From Pseudobdellovibrionaceae bacterium (lineage in GTDB: Bacteria > Bdellovibrionota > Bdellovibrionia > Bdellovibrionales > Bdellovibrionaceae), in NCBI GenBank assembly GCA_013359135.1, contig JABWCN010000002.1, forward strand, positions 1-50,252: a stretch of DNA of 50,252 nt. Reading direction: 5' to 3'. Below the pieces are notes generated by a model. That model saw nothing but the letters and a program-made list of their open reading frames with translations, did not search any database and was not told where the DNA came from. Below are positions 44,001 through 50,252 of this stretch, one piece after another (position 1 is the stretch's first letter; each line of letters starts with the position of its first letter). The translations under genes and the position numbers were made by a program.

Positions 44001-44839
44001 AAAGTTATGCGTTTCCTTGGGATTTTGTTCAAGCTGGAAATCGTGCAATTGGTGAGATAAACGAAGAGAATAAAAACATCTTAAGGCGTATTCAATATCA
44101 GTTAAGTATGGGAATTAAAGAAAAAGATATACAAAAGTCAAATGAGCTCATTGAGCAAAGCTTAAGTGAAATCATGGATCACTATACAAAGAATAATCCC
44201 AAAGCTATCGAAGATTTTATTAGCACTGTTAATACTGATATCAATGACTTAGAAATTAAAAAAATTATCGAAACTTTTGATCTTAAGAAAATTTCAGCTG
44301 AATCGATGAAGTATTTAGGTCTATTTGTACAACTTGTTGTAGCACAAAAGATCAATAATAAAGAGAAATTTGAAGAGGCAAAAACAGGAATCATTAAAAT
44401 TTACAACAATAACTATCAAATTGATAATTCCGAATTAAACAAGCTAAACGCTATGGGGTTTTTAACTCTTACACAGACATCTCCGCCTGTACCTACAAAA
44501 GAAAATGGTTCAATTACTTGGATTACTTCTGTTGTCTTTGGAGCTATACTGACCACTGTCTTAAGCACGTACCTTGCACCTTTGCTTGTAGATCCGAATT
44601 TTTTAACTCAACCTCATGTGGTATGGAAAGCTTTGCTCACATGTATTGAGTTTACGACAGTCTACTACTTAGCCTTGGGAAAAAGACCTTGGGAGTTATA
44701 TAGAGAGATTTACCAGAAAGGGAAAACTTTTTTTCAGAGCAGAAAAGGAATTTTTTCTTTAGGATTTTTGTCCAAAAAAGAAAATTATAAAGTTGGTGAA
44801 GGTAAAAAAACATTATCGCTGTGTTTAAAGCACTACTAA
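41018..44839 (+). CDS. Very large multi-pass membrane protein of unknown family
   Basis: About 1270 residues from ATG 41018, or 1288 from TTG 40973; neither has a ribosome binding site. A signal-peptide-like hydrophobic segment ending NAFAASA (about residues 36-57 in the longer numbering) suggests export of the N terminus. A globular, beta-rich region follows (about 60-260). Helical, charged stretches alternate with membrane segments near 472-490, 523-570, 590-605, 970-1005, 1182-1205 and 1222-1240. Long Lys/Glu-rich helices fill the space between (about 300-440 and 680-830). I see no enzyme, transporter, secretion or toxin motif and recognise no family. The size, mixed topology and leader oddity make it the main unknown of the window. 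Confidence 0.75.
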   Translation: MLLKKIKLPAICLFSKNSLKRYVSIVVAVVYILQVNAFAASAVSDNFENIATGKIPSVWTSDLKDYFATWDDFANRLEKNEDLKVANVFGLQHQRVDYISKGNIQTRSLDKGQLETSKPSYTSLKYSANPETREFIIEAITGADTKGNNGSTIARHVFQGYDVATVVADNIVIVIVEKNGKISVIPKSLIIHYGFEAPIPVFRNVNGTAINFSNPDAVKGEFLTIGSKPISKDEWADKSFTEENYEAGQLTLWEETTPGIRKNLVKLPMISLLNFVNIGLRYLNLATQLVTLDKSDTKEVESLLKEMSEQEGKKAQFDKIYGQVSEHELSVMSKYSSENIKKSLQAAKSIEEVVSSPRDKFTMEEWVKENESQKRESDLQYQQALKEQQEIEASRVGFKGKLLNFFKKRQVVDPDDFKPTAQNYQKFLEKNISPLSFHKSSYAVFKENVSKVMKSKAVTFLLIGAPIMAFYTLPYFYDKSETLKQVQSLSFLYEHIIPDVLKDQAYRTPLIISTVIQIGIIPLIYLSALGFKNLMLSLAFVYQNSQTPFGLKVKDFAKRYRDLSTTQVLLTMNVRFFSMIVTPYWKVAIEGLLGQRTFFSALNKDINPFKRVKKDSEIGKLLGLDRSSFVGLHQPLPVGTSTKGQDSQSGSTNTYFEKAQRGKEVNLKIQEILSEQKQMISRTAWLLATKTLTEKYQLDPVTLSALSEEMSKNKKITTNEIERILNDEKMVTRWEVLTNELTRELAEMSAFDISNLRTGITEVQFAEMYSVAKAAAEKVSHYSEYKLAFKKRFLSFKKSMVKAKNWMVNVGDKESKFLKQVIPGKYTAQQVNQDFPTDQVMVSGISGTIGDMANLNKKAYLMADSSKLLYTSDAQLFNTATNIYGHLIQSASTMSLLFDSISEEKETRYEPREYIKTVNNEWSQSLGKSSVTWLKHVSNPYKSDIGGLAIKRYVTKLNTIFAGVTFTVISQVLLSNNGFTSAFKSFFVGLFLAHKSYAFPWDFVQAGNRAIGEINEENKNILRRIQYQLSMGIKEKDIQKSNELIEQSLSEIMDHYTKNNPKAIEDFISTVNTDINDLEIKKIIETFDLKKISAESMKYLGLFVQLVVAQKINNKEKFEEAKTGIIKIYNNNYQIDNSELNKLNAMGFLTLTQTSPPVPTKENGSITWITSVVFGAILTTVLSTYLAPLLVDPNFLTQPHVVWKALLTCIEFTTVYYLALGKRPWELYREIYQKGKTFFQSRKGIFSLGFLSKKENYKVGEGKKTLSLCLKHY

Positions 44840-44910
44840 GTTGTTATTTCATTGATGGAGGAGAGTTTCCATTGTTATTAGTGCTTTATGAATTTTCTTT
44901 TGCACTTCAT

Positions 44911-46137
44911 CTAAAGTTGTTGATAAATGCCAAAACCAAACCGCAGGTGACTTCCCCTATAGTCAGTAAATATCTTATTTATTTTTAACTTTTCATGAAG
45001 TTCTTTGCATGTATTATTGTCAGAAATACGAAAACATAAGAAATGTGCGCGGTCTTGTTCTAATGTTTTATAAGGTGGATTAATCAGACTGCCTTCATGG
45101 CAATGAAAATAAAACTCGTTTTCAATGCTTTCTGTAATTGGGTTTTCAGGAGAGCTTAATTTCTTTAAAAGCGATTTGTTAGTAAGAGCTGCCAAAAACT
45201 TATCTTGTAATTTTAATACATAATTATGAATATCATGTTGTGTGATATTGAGTTCTTTGTATAGTTCAAAGACACTCAATAACTTGTAGAGTGTCGAGTA
45301 GTCCATGGTAGAACCAGACATGCTGGAAGCACCTAATTCATAATGAGTTTTTTCTTGCTCAGTGGCAAGTTCAGAAAAACTTGCAAACCAGCCAGAGTAA
45401 AAAGGCTTTAGTTGAAATTTATGTGGAATAAATAAGAAACATAAGCCTTCACCAGCTGCTGCGTATTTATAGGAGCCTGCAAGGTAAAAAAAATGATTTT
45501 CATATTTACTCATAGAAAAAGGAAGAGCCATGAAGCTGTGATAGGCATCAAGAATGACTTTTGTAGAAGTTTGTTTAGTTTTTTCATATATTAAATCAAG
45601 TAATTCTGTAGAAATAGTTAAACCTAGATTAAAAAAAACGTGACTTAAAAAAATAAAATCATAAGAGTTTGTTATTAACTTTGATTCAATTTGATCGTGT
45701 AGATTGGAAATATCGCTAAACTGTAATGCATCAACTTCAACAAAGTGATGTTCTTCTAGAAGTTTGATTTGTCTAGAGAAGGAGTGAAATTCATTTTTTG
45801 TTGTGAGCACTTTGATTTTTTTTTGTCGATTAAACTCCTGACAAGTAAGTAATCGAAATAACAATTCGTGGGTATTTGGTGCAAATACAAAATTTTGCCA
45901 TGAGTTTATTTCAAGATGTTGTGCTAGATATTTTTTAAGTTTAGGTATTTTGTTGGTAAAAATGTGGTTCCATTTCTCATCAACAAGTTTTGCAGAGTCC
46001 ATCCAATAATCTGTTAAAGCTTCTTCAGTACAATCAGGCCAAAAATGATGACTGTGGGCTGTAAACCAATTCTCACCGTTATGAAATGCATTGAATTTTG
46101 AAAAAATTTCAGGAAAATTAAAAAAAGTATTTGCCAT
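44911..46137 (-). CDS. PLP-dependent class V aminotransferase-fold enzyme (kynureninase-like)
   Basis: A 408-residue fold-type I PLP enzyme. The Schiff-base lysine is K224 in AGSYKYAAAGEGL, and the cofactor-ring aspartate lies in VILDAYHSF. The ending FTDYRGSHLRFGFGIYQ, with its conserved arginine, resembles kynureninase more than cysteine desulfurases. The first 100 residues are divergent, with an AHSHHFWPDC motif I do not recognise, and overall similarity to true kynureninases appears limited. No tryptophan or NAD genes are nearby, so the substrate is open. The gene lies divergent from truA with a 141-base gap that may carry both promoters. It converges with the giant protein gene over 71 bases. 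Confidence 0.78.
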   Translation of the reverse strand: MANTFFNFPEIFSKFNAFHNGENWFTAHSHHFWPDCTEEALTDYWMDSAKLVDEKWNHIFTNKIPKLKKYLAQHLEINSWQNFVFAPNTHELLFRLLTCQEFNRQKKIKVLTTKNEFHSFSRQIKLLEEHHFVEVDALQFSDISNLHDQIESKLITNSYDFIFLSHVFFNLGLTISTELLDLIYEKTKQTSTKVILDAYHSFMALPFSMSKYENHFFYLAGSYKYAAAGEGLCFLFIPHKFQLKPFYSGWFASFSELATEQEKTHYELGASSMSGSTMDYSTLYKLLSVFELYKELNITQHDIHNYVLKLQDKFLAALTNKSLLKKLSSPENPITESIENEFYFHCHEGSLINPPYKTLEQDRAHFLCFRISDNNTCKELHEKLKINKIFTDYRGSHLRFGFGIYQQL

Positions 46138-46278
46138 AGAGTTAAGCTCATTTTCTTTCGTTTAATAGTAAGTACTTGTAATGTTAATTCAGGTTAAATT
46201 CCCAAGAGAACAACGCAAGTAGTTAAGCATAATGACTGTTGATAATAAAGATCAAAGGTAAGAAAACAACTTCTAATT

Positions 46279-47166
46279 ATGAAAAAAAAAATTACTCAAG
46301 ATATTTCAAAAAGGCAGGTGTCTTTACAACAAGATAAGGCCATTTTTCTCGATAGTGGTGAGCTTCAAACAATTTCTGGAAAAATAAAAATCAAGTTTGA
46401 AGTTTCCTATGATGGCACTGATTATTGTGGCTGGCAAAGACAGAATCATGGTACAGTTAAGAGCGTTTGTCAGACAATTCAAGAAGCTTTAGAAAAGGTA
46501 TTTCAAGAAAAAATTGATCTTTACGCAAGTGGTAGAACAGATGCTGGGGTCCATGCATTGGCTCAAGTTTGTCATTTTGAAACGACTAAACCGCTGAGTT
46601 TTTTTAAAAATTTTGATTTGTCTTGGGCGATGAAAGCTAAACTTCCTCATTCGATCACAGTTAAAGATTCCTGGATTGCCCCTCCAGAATTTCATGCTAC
46701 TATTTCAGCATCTCATAAGACCTATCGTTATTTGATTTATAATCACCCCCGTAGATCGGTATTTCTTACACGATATGCTGATTGGGTACGCAAACCCCTG
46801 GATATTGATTATTTAAATCAAATTAGCCAATTTTTGATTGGGGAGCATGACTTTAAAAGCTTTCAGTCAGTTGGAACCCCAGTTCCTCACACAATTAGAA
46901 CAATATATAAGGCTATCTGGAAAAGAAAAAATGACCATGTTCTAGAGTTCACGGTGACAGGTAGTGGTTTTTTGAAACAGATGGTGAGAAATATTGTAGG
47001 AACTCAACTATTATTAGAGAGAAAACAAGAGAAACCAGAAAAAATCAAAGAAATCATTGAGTTAAAGGATAGAACTAAGGCAGGTCCTCCCGCTCCAGCT
47101 CAAGGCCTCTATTTGTGCAAAGTTTATTATCCTTTGGAGCTTGACAATAAGTGCCGCAAACTTTAA
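46279..47166 (+). CDS. truA: tRNA pseudouridine38-40 synthase
   Basis: TruA makes pseudouridine at positions 38-40 of the tRNA anticodon arm. The 295-residue protein has the catalytic Asp88 in SGRTDAGVHA, with VSYDGTDYCGWQRQ before it and KTYRYLIYN, GEHDFKSFQSVG, GSGFLKQMVRNIVG and AGPPAPAQGLYL after it. All are standard TruA landmarks. The first 37 or so residues are a charged extension absent from the E. coli enzyme; a later start could apply, but no better binding site is visible. It is followed by the ribosomal protein pair rplM-rpsI, an order common in many bacteria. Confidence 0.95.
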   Translation: MKKKITQDISKRQVSLQQDKAIFLDSGELQTISGKIKIKFEVSYDGTDYCGWQRQNHGTVKSVCQTIQEALEKVFQEKIDLYASGRTDAGVHALAQVCHFETTKPLSFFKNFDLSWAMKAKLPHSITVKDSWIAPPEFHATISASHKTYRYLIYNHPRRSVFLTRYADWVRKPLDIDYLNQISQFLIGEHDFKSFQSVGTPVPHTIRTIYKAIWKRKNDHVLEFTVTGSGFLKQMVRNIVGTQLLLERKQEKPEKIKEIIELKDRTKAGPPAPAQGLYLCKVYYPLELDNKCRKL

Positions 47167-47177
47167 AACACTAGGAC

Positions 47178-47216
47178 TTGTGGTCAAGGATTAGTCCCGT
47201 TGTATAAATTAATCCT
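47178..47216 (+). promoter_or_regulatory. Possible promoter and leader hairpin for rplM-rpsI
   Basis: TATAAA (47203-47208) with TTGTGG (47178-47183) is a possible promoter, though the 19-base spacer is long. AGGATTA (47187-47193) and TAATCCT (47210-47216) form a seven-pair inverted repeat ending 20 bases before the rplM start. L13 leader hairpins that autoregulate the operon are known in some bacteria; whether this is one is inference. Confidence 0.4.
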
Positions 47217-47236
47217 AAACCCTTTCGGAGATGCAA

Positions 47237-47677
47237 ATGAAACAAACAAAAACATTCATGGCGAAATCTGATGAAGTTTCGCGCAAATGGTATTTAATCG
47301 ACGCTGCTGATCAAAAAGTAGGTCGTTTAGCAACTCACATTGCTAACTTATTAAGAGGTAAACATAAGCCTACTTTCACACCTCATGCTGACGCTGGAGA
47401 CTTTGTTGTCGTTATCAATACTGACAAATTAGTTCTTACAGGGACTAAATGGGAAACAAAAAAATACTACAGTCACTCTAGATTTTTTGGTTCTATGAAG
47501 GAAAAAACAGCGGCTCAAATGAAACAAGAAGACTCAGCTTTTATAATTCAAGAAGCTGTTAGAGGGATGTTGCCAACAAATAAAATGTCTCGTCATTTGA
47601 TTTTAAAAATGAAAGCTTATCCAGGTGCTGCTCATGAGCATGCTGCACAAAAACCAGAAGCTTATAAAGTAGACTAG
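47237..47677 (+). CDS. rplM: 50S ribosomal protein L13
   Basis: A 146-residue L13 of normal length. Conserved segments are [18 protein letters not shown] at the N terminus, [30 protein letters not shown], the YYSHS segment, [13 protein letters not shown] and the end [10 protein letters not shown]. The start is ATG 47237, because GGAG (47227-47230) sits at the right distance from it. ATG 47231 directly abuts the ribosome binding site and is unlikely. The gene is coupled to rpsI, 14 bases downstream, and is probably preceded by its own promoter after truA. Confidence 0.97.
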   Translation: MKQTKTFMAKSDEVSRKWYLIDAADQKVGRLATHIANLLRGKHKPTFTPHADAGDFVVVINTDKLVLTGTKWETKKYYSHSRFFGSMKEKTAAQMKQEDSAFIIQEAVRGMLPTNKMSRHLILKMKAYPGAAHEHAAQKPEAYKVD

Positions 47678-47691
47678 AAAAGGAATTTAAA

Positions 47692-48090
47692 ATGGCAAGT
47701 ACAGAAAAATTATTTTATGCAACTGGAAGAAGAAAAACAAGTACTGCTCGGGTTTTCTTAAAGCCTGGTAAAGGTCAAGTGACTGTAAATGGTAAAAAAC
47801 TTGATGAATTCATGAGCCGTCTTCAATCAAGAATGGTTGTTATGCAGCCACTTGAGTTACTTAATCAATCTAGTAAATTTGACGCTAAGGTGACTGTTAC
47901 CGGTGGTGGTGAAGCTGGTCAAGCAGGTGCGATCCGTTTAGGTATTGCAAGAGCTTTACAAGCTTTTAACCCTGAATACAGAGCTACTTTGAAAAAAGCT
48001 GGATATTTAACTCGTGACCAAAGAATGGTTGAACGTAAAAAATACGGTAAATCAGGTGCACGTAGAAGATACCAATACTCTAAAAGATAA
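47692..48090 (+). CDS. rpsI: 30S ribosomal protein S9
   Basis: A 132-residue S9 with the typical start [12 protein letters not shown], the central [21 protein letters not shown] and the basic end [17 protein letters not shown], whose final Lys-Arg tail reaches the ribosomal P site. Length and order are normal. AAAGGA stands eight bases upstream of the ATG. It is the last gene of the rplM-rpsI operon and is followed after 46 bases by a strong terminator. Confidence 0.98.
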   Translation: MASTEKLFYATGRRKTSTARVFLKPGKGQVTVNGKKLDEFMSRLQSRMVVMQPLELLNQSSKFDAKVTVTGGGEAGQAGAIRLGIARALQAFNPEYRATLKKAGYLTRDQRMVERKKYGKSGARRRYQYSKR

Positions 48091-48136
48091 TATTTTAGGG
48101 ATATTAGAATTCTTATTTTCAAAATATGTTTCTATG

Positions 48137-48166
48137 AAAAAGCCAACAGTAATGTTGGCTTTTTTA
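48137..48166. terminator. Bidirectional terminator between rpsI and the acyl carrier gene
   Basis: AAAAAGCCAACA (48137-48148) and TGTTGGCTTTTT (48153-48164) form a perfect 12-pair stem with a four-base loop GTAA. T runs on the + strand, and the complementary A run gives T on the - strand, so it can end both the rpsI operon and the convergent carrier-protein operon. Confidence 0.95.
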
Positions 48167-48204
48167 TTTTGCCTATGCAGTAAATTGAAGTTTTTTAAAG
48201 ATAA

Positions 48205-48456
48205 TTAAGAACTTTTTTTTTGTTCGATAAATTTAAGTAAAGAGCCAACAGTAGCAAACAAAGTTCCATCAATTTCATCGTCTTCAATTCTAATTTGAAA
48301 TTCAGTTTCAATTTGCGTTAACAAGTTTGCAACCATTAATGAATCAAGTTCTGGAACAGCTCCAAGTAGTTTTGTTACCTCGGTAAAGCTTAGTCCACGG
48401 CCATTTAACTTAAGGGTTTGATCAATTAGTTTTAGGAGTTTGTCTTTTAGTTCCAT
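48205..48456 (-). CDS. Acyl carrier protein
   Basis: An 83-residue helical carrier protein. The phosphopantetheine attachment site is Ser39 in ELDSLMV. The flanking helices and acidic DDEID region fit the family, though the N-terminal part differs from AcpP of fatty-acid synthesis, so this is a specialised carrier. I start at ATG 48456 because AAAGG lies eight bases upstream; an in-frame ATG at 48474 would overlap the preceding gene. It follows the PLP decarboxylase gene by 10 bases on the same strand and almost certainly works with it and the acyl ligase. Confidence 0.85.
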   Translation of the reverse strand: MELKDKLLKLIDQTLKLNGRGLSFTEVTKLLGAVPELDSLMVANLLTQIETEFQIRIEDDEIDGTLFATVGSLLKFIEQKKSS

Positions 48457-48466
48457 AGATACCTTT

Positions 48467-49678
48467 CTAAACAAGAATTTCTTTCGGGTGTGGATGACTT
48501 AAAAAATTAATTGGACTAGCGCTAAAGCCATAAGCTCCAGATTGAAAAACCCCAATTAAGTCACCAATTCTGCATTGATCGATAGTGATTTGATATGCAA
48601 GTTGATCTAATGGGGTACATAAGGGGCCGGTAATATTGACTATTTCAGGTAAGTTTGAGTTAAGATTAGTTAGGTTATAAATAGGGTAGTTTTTTTTTAT
48701 GACTTGTCCTAGATTTCCTGAGGCTGCTAAATGATGGTTCATGCCTCCATTTAGTATGATGAAAGTTTGTCCACGAGAAACTTTTTTGTCGATGACTTTT
48801 GCTACATAAATACCACTTTCACCAACTAAGTAACGTCCAAGTTCAATAATAATTTCAATCTTACCAAACTCAGCTGTTAATCGTTTGTTAATACTTGATA
48901 GATTTTCCTTGATTGGAATCAAATCAAGCTCTTTATCATCTTTAAAATAAGGTATTCCAAAACCACCACCTAGGTTAATTGAACGTATTTGCTTTTTTAT
49001 GTGAGGTTTTAAAGAAATTAGTAATAGAGCTGATTTTTCTTGAGCTTCACATAAAACTTTTGTGTTTAAATTTTGTGATCCTGTATAAATTTGAAAACCT
49101 TCCAAGTTAAGTTCTCTTGAATAAATATAATTAAGAATTTCAGGGATTTGTTCGCTATCAATTCCAAAAACTTTAGAACCTCCACTCATTTTCATCCCTG
49201 AAGTTTTCATGTCAAAATCTGGGTTAATTCTTAAAGCGATTCTAGCCTTTTTGTTGGTTTTTACTTGAGCAAGCTCTATGCGCTTAAGTTCGTTAAAAGA
49301 TTCGACATTAATAAGAATCTCATTAGCTATTGCATATTCAATCTCTTGATCATTTTTCCCTGGACCAGCAAAGCTAATGTCATTTTTTTTAATATTCGTA
49401 GTGAGACATTTTGTTAGTTCATTTATCGAAGAGACATCAAATCCATCAACATAAGAACTAAGAAATTGGATAACTTCAATATTGGGATTAGCTTTAATTG
49501 CATAATGTAGTTTGACTTCGTTTGGTAGATATTTTCTAAGAAAATTAATTTTTTCCATTAAAACTTTTTTGGAATATATAAAAAATGGAGAATCTCCTAA
49601 ATGACTATATATTTCAGAGATAGGTTTATTTTCTATAGCAAGTTCTTTTTGATTTAAATTAAAGTATTTTATATCCAT
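48467..49678 (-). CDS. PLP-dependent decarboxylase, exosortase-A-associated type
   Basis: A 403-residue fold-type III (alanine racemase-like barrel) decarboxylase related to diaminopimelate and ornithine decarboxylases. The Schiff-base lysine is K62 in HYAIKANPN. SLNLGGGFGIPYF-like glycine-rich phosphate-binding, ELGRYLVGESG and GPLCTPLDQLA with the catalytic Cys follow, then FQSGAYGFSASP and the ending FLSHPHPKEILV. These last motifs are those I associate with the TIGR03099 family found beside exosortase A and in other clusters, rather than with LysA. It overlaps the upstream ligase stop by one base (TAATG), so the genes are coupled. The substrate is probably carrier-bound or carrier-destined; this is inference. 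Confidence 0.85.
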   Translation of the reverse strand: MDIKYFNLNQKELAIENKPISEIYSHLGDSPFFIYSKKVLMEKINFLRKYLPNEVKLHYAIKANPNIEVIQFLSSYVDGFDVSSINELTKCLTTNIKKNDISFAGPGKNDQEIEYAIANEILINVESFNELKRIELAQVKTNKKARIALRINPDFDMKTSGMKMSGGSKVFGIDSEQIPEILNYIYSRELNLEGFQIYTGSQNLNTKVLCEAQEKSALLLISLKPHIKKQIRSINLGGGFGIPYFKDDKELDLIPIKENLSSINKRLTAEFGKIEIIIELGRYLVGESGIYVAKVIDKKVSRGQTFIILNGGMNHHLAASGNLGQVIKKNYPIYNLTNLNSNLPEIVNITGPLCTPLDQLAYQITIDQCRIGDLIGVFQSGAYGFSASPINFLSHPHPKEILV

Positions 49679-50252
49679 TATACTGAATCCTTACTTTTTT
49701 TAAAATCCATAGCTAATTTTTTGCGATCAATTTTACCATTTTGATTTCTTGGTAGATGATTACTCTCTAATATCAATTCCGTTGGAATCATGTAGGAAGG
49801 CATTTTATCTTTACAATATTGAAAAATTTTATGATGAATTTCATCAGATGGAGTCGTAAAAGTTTTAGCAATAACAATAATGGCTTGCTCGATTTTAGGA
49901 TGAGGAATAGAGAATGCTGCAGCTTCTTCAACAAGACCCGAATTATAAATAATTTCTTCAATTTCCATAGGACTTACTCTGTAACCTGTAGTTTTGATCA
50001 TTTCATCATTTCTACCAATGAAATAAAGAAAACCATCTTCATCCATCTCTACAATGTCACCAGAATACACGACAACTTCAGGTATCATGATTTGATTTGG
50101 TCTTGAGGAGGAGTTGGAGGGCATAATTTTATATCTTTCAGCCGTTTTTTCTGGATCATTCCAATAACCAAGTCCAACCAGAGCTCCTCTGTGCACAAGC
50201 TCTCCAGGCTCTCTTGGTTTGCAGTGAGATCCATCAGGTTTTAAAACTAAAA
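49678..50252 (-). CDS. AMP-forming acyl ligase, exosortase-A-associated type (partial)
   Basis: Only the C-terminal part is inside the window (the frame continues beyond 50252). It contains VHRGALVGLGYWNDPEKTAERYK, the hinge DEDGFLYFIGRNDEMIKTTGYRVSP and the catalytic lysine in LPRNQNGKIDRKKL. These are the C-terminal half motifs of ANL-superfamily ligases. The phrasing around GYWNDPEKTAER matches the TIGR03098 type as I recall it. It would activate a carboxylic acid as an adenylate and load it onto the neighbouring carrier protein. It is the first visible gene of the ligase-decarboxylase-carrier run; genes upstream may continue the cluster. Confidence 0.85.
   Translation of the reverse strand, partial: LVLKPDGSHCKPREPGELVHRGALVGLGYWNDPEKTAERYKIMPSNSSSRPNQIMIPEVVVYSGDIVEMDEDGFLYFIGRNDEMIKTTGYRVSPMEIEEIIYNSGLVEEAAAFSIPHPKIEQAIIVIAKTFTTPSDEIHHKIFQYCKDKMPSYMIPTELILESNHLPRNQNGKIDRKKLAMDFKKSKDSV

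Noticed and set aside
46231-46260. A nine-codon mini-frame before truA
   Set aside because: It has no ribosome binding site and no unusual codons, so it is not supported as a leader peptide.
49819-50106. A + strand frame of 95 codons across the acyl ligase
   Set aside because: It is antisense to clear ANL-ligase motifs on the - strand.
1-50252. CRISPR arrays, insertion sequences, phage genes, rRNA and tRNA genes
   Set aside because: I looked for short regular repeats, transposase-like motifs, and tRNA T-arm patterns and found none that I can support by eye; a tRNA or covariance-model scan would be needed to be certain.

Overview
The window is about 50 kb of AT-rich, gene-dense bacterial chromosome. 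Spacers are short, and I see no insertion sequences, CRISPR arrays, rRNA genes or recognisable tRNAs. Gene content points to a Gram-negative with a full outer membrane: lspA, an Lgt-like enzyme, beta-barrel proteins, an OmpA-type protein and a class A penicillin-binding protein. The pgpA - pncC (CinA-like) - recA order, a DUF507 pair and many secreted proteins with no recognisable family suggest a low-GC Bdellovibrio-like organism (Bdellovibrionota). That assignment is inference from gene content only.

Layout. 1-3651: a possible 47-residue peptide gene, a CHASE2 sensor histidine kinase and a sigma-54 activator, all on the + strand. 3911-11030: an unknown protein, lspA, a cyclic-nucleotide-binding signalling protein (- strand), an Lgt-like protein, a PBP1B-like enzyme (- strand), then an overlapping run of two DUF507 genes and a GroES-domain protein with a long lysine-rich tail. 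11053-18405: an outer-membrane barrel protein, an Old Yellow Enzyme, then on the - strand an S41 protease, an amino-acid permease and a secreted three-repeat protein, and on the + strand a Pro/Tyr-rich secreted protein. 18465-25112: ileS, a large secreted unknown (- strand), a lysine 2,3-aminomutase and a 58-residue membrane or lipoprotein gene (- strand). 25285-31328: a - strand series of CHASE2 adenylate cyclase, acetoacetyl-CoA synthetase and an OmpA-family protein. 31436-36503: pgpA, pncC, recA, glutathione peroxidase (- strand), elbB, a D-Ala-D-Ala ligase and a zinc-ribbon-like gene. 36698-40305: a DoxX-like membrane protein followed by a complete thiamine ABC transporter (thiB, thiP, thiQ). 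40348-44839: a secreted unknown and a very large multi-pass protein of unknown family. 44911-50252: a PLP enzyme of the class V type (- strand), truA, rplM, rpsI, then on the - strand an acyl carrier protein, a PLP decarboxylase and the end of an AMP-forming acyl ligase.

How the parts fit. Much of the window is housekeeping: translation (ileS, truA, rplM, rpsI), recombination (recA), envelope building (PBP, Ddl, LspA, Lgt-like, PgpA). Signalling genes are prominent: two separate CHASE2 sensors, one with a kinase output and one with an adenylate cyclase output, plus a cyclic-nucleotide-binding protein that could receive the second signal. The least ordinary parts are the giant protein with its disrupted 5' end (40942-44839), the carrier-protein/decarboxylase/ligase cluster at the right edge, the GroES protein with a histone-like tail, the evenly spaced three-repeat secreted protein, and the small GG-containing peptide gene directly upstream of the CHASE2 kinase.
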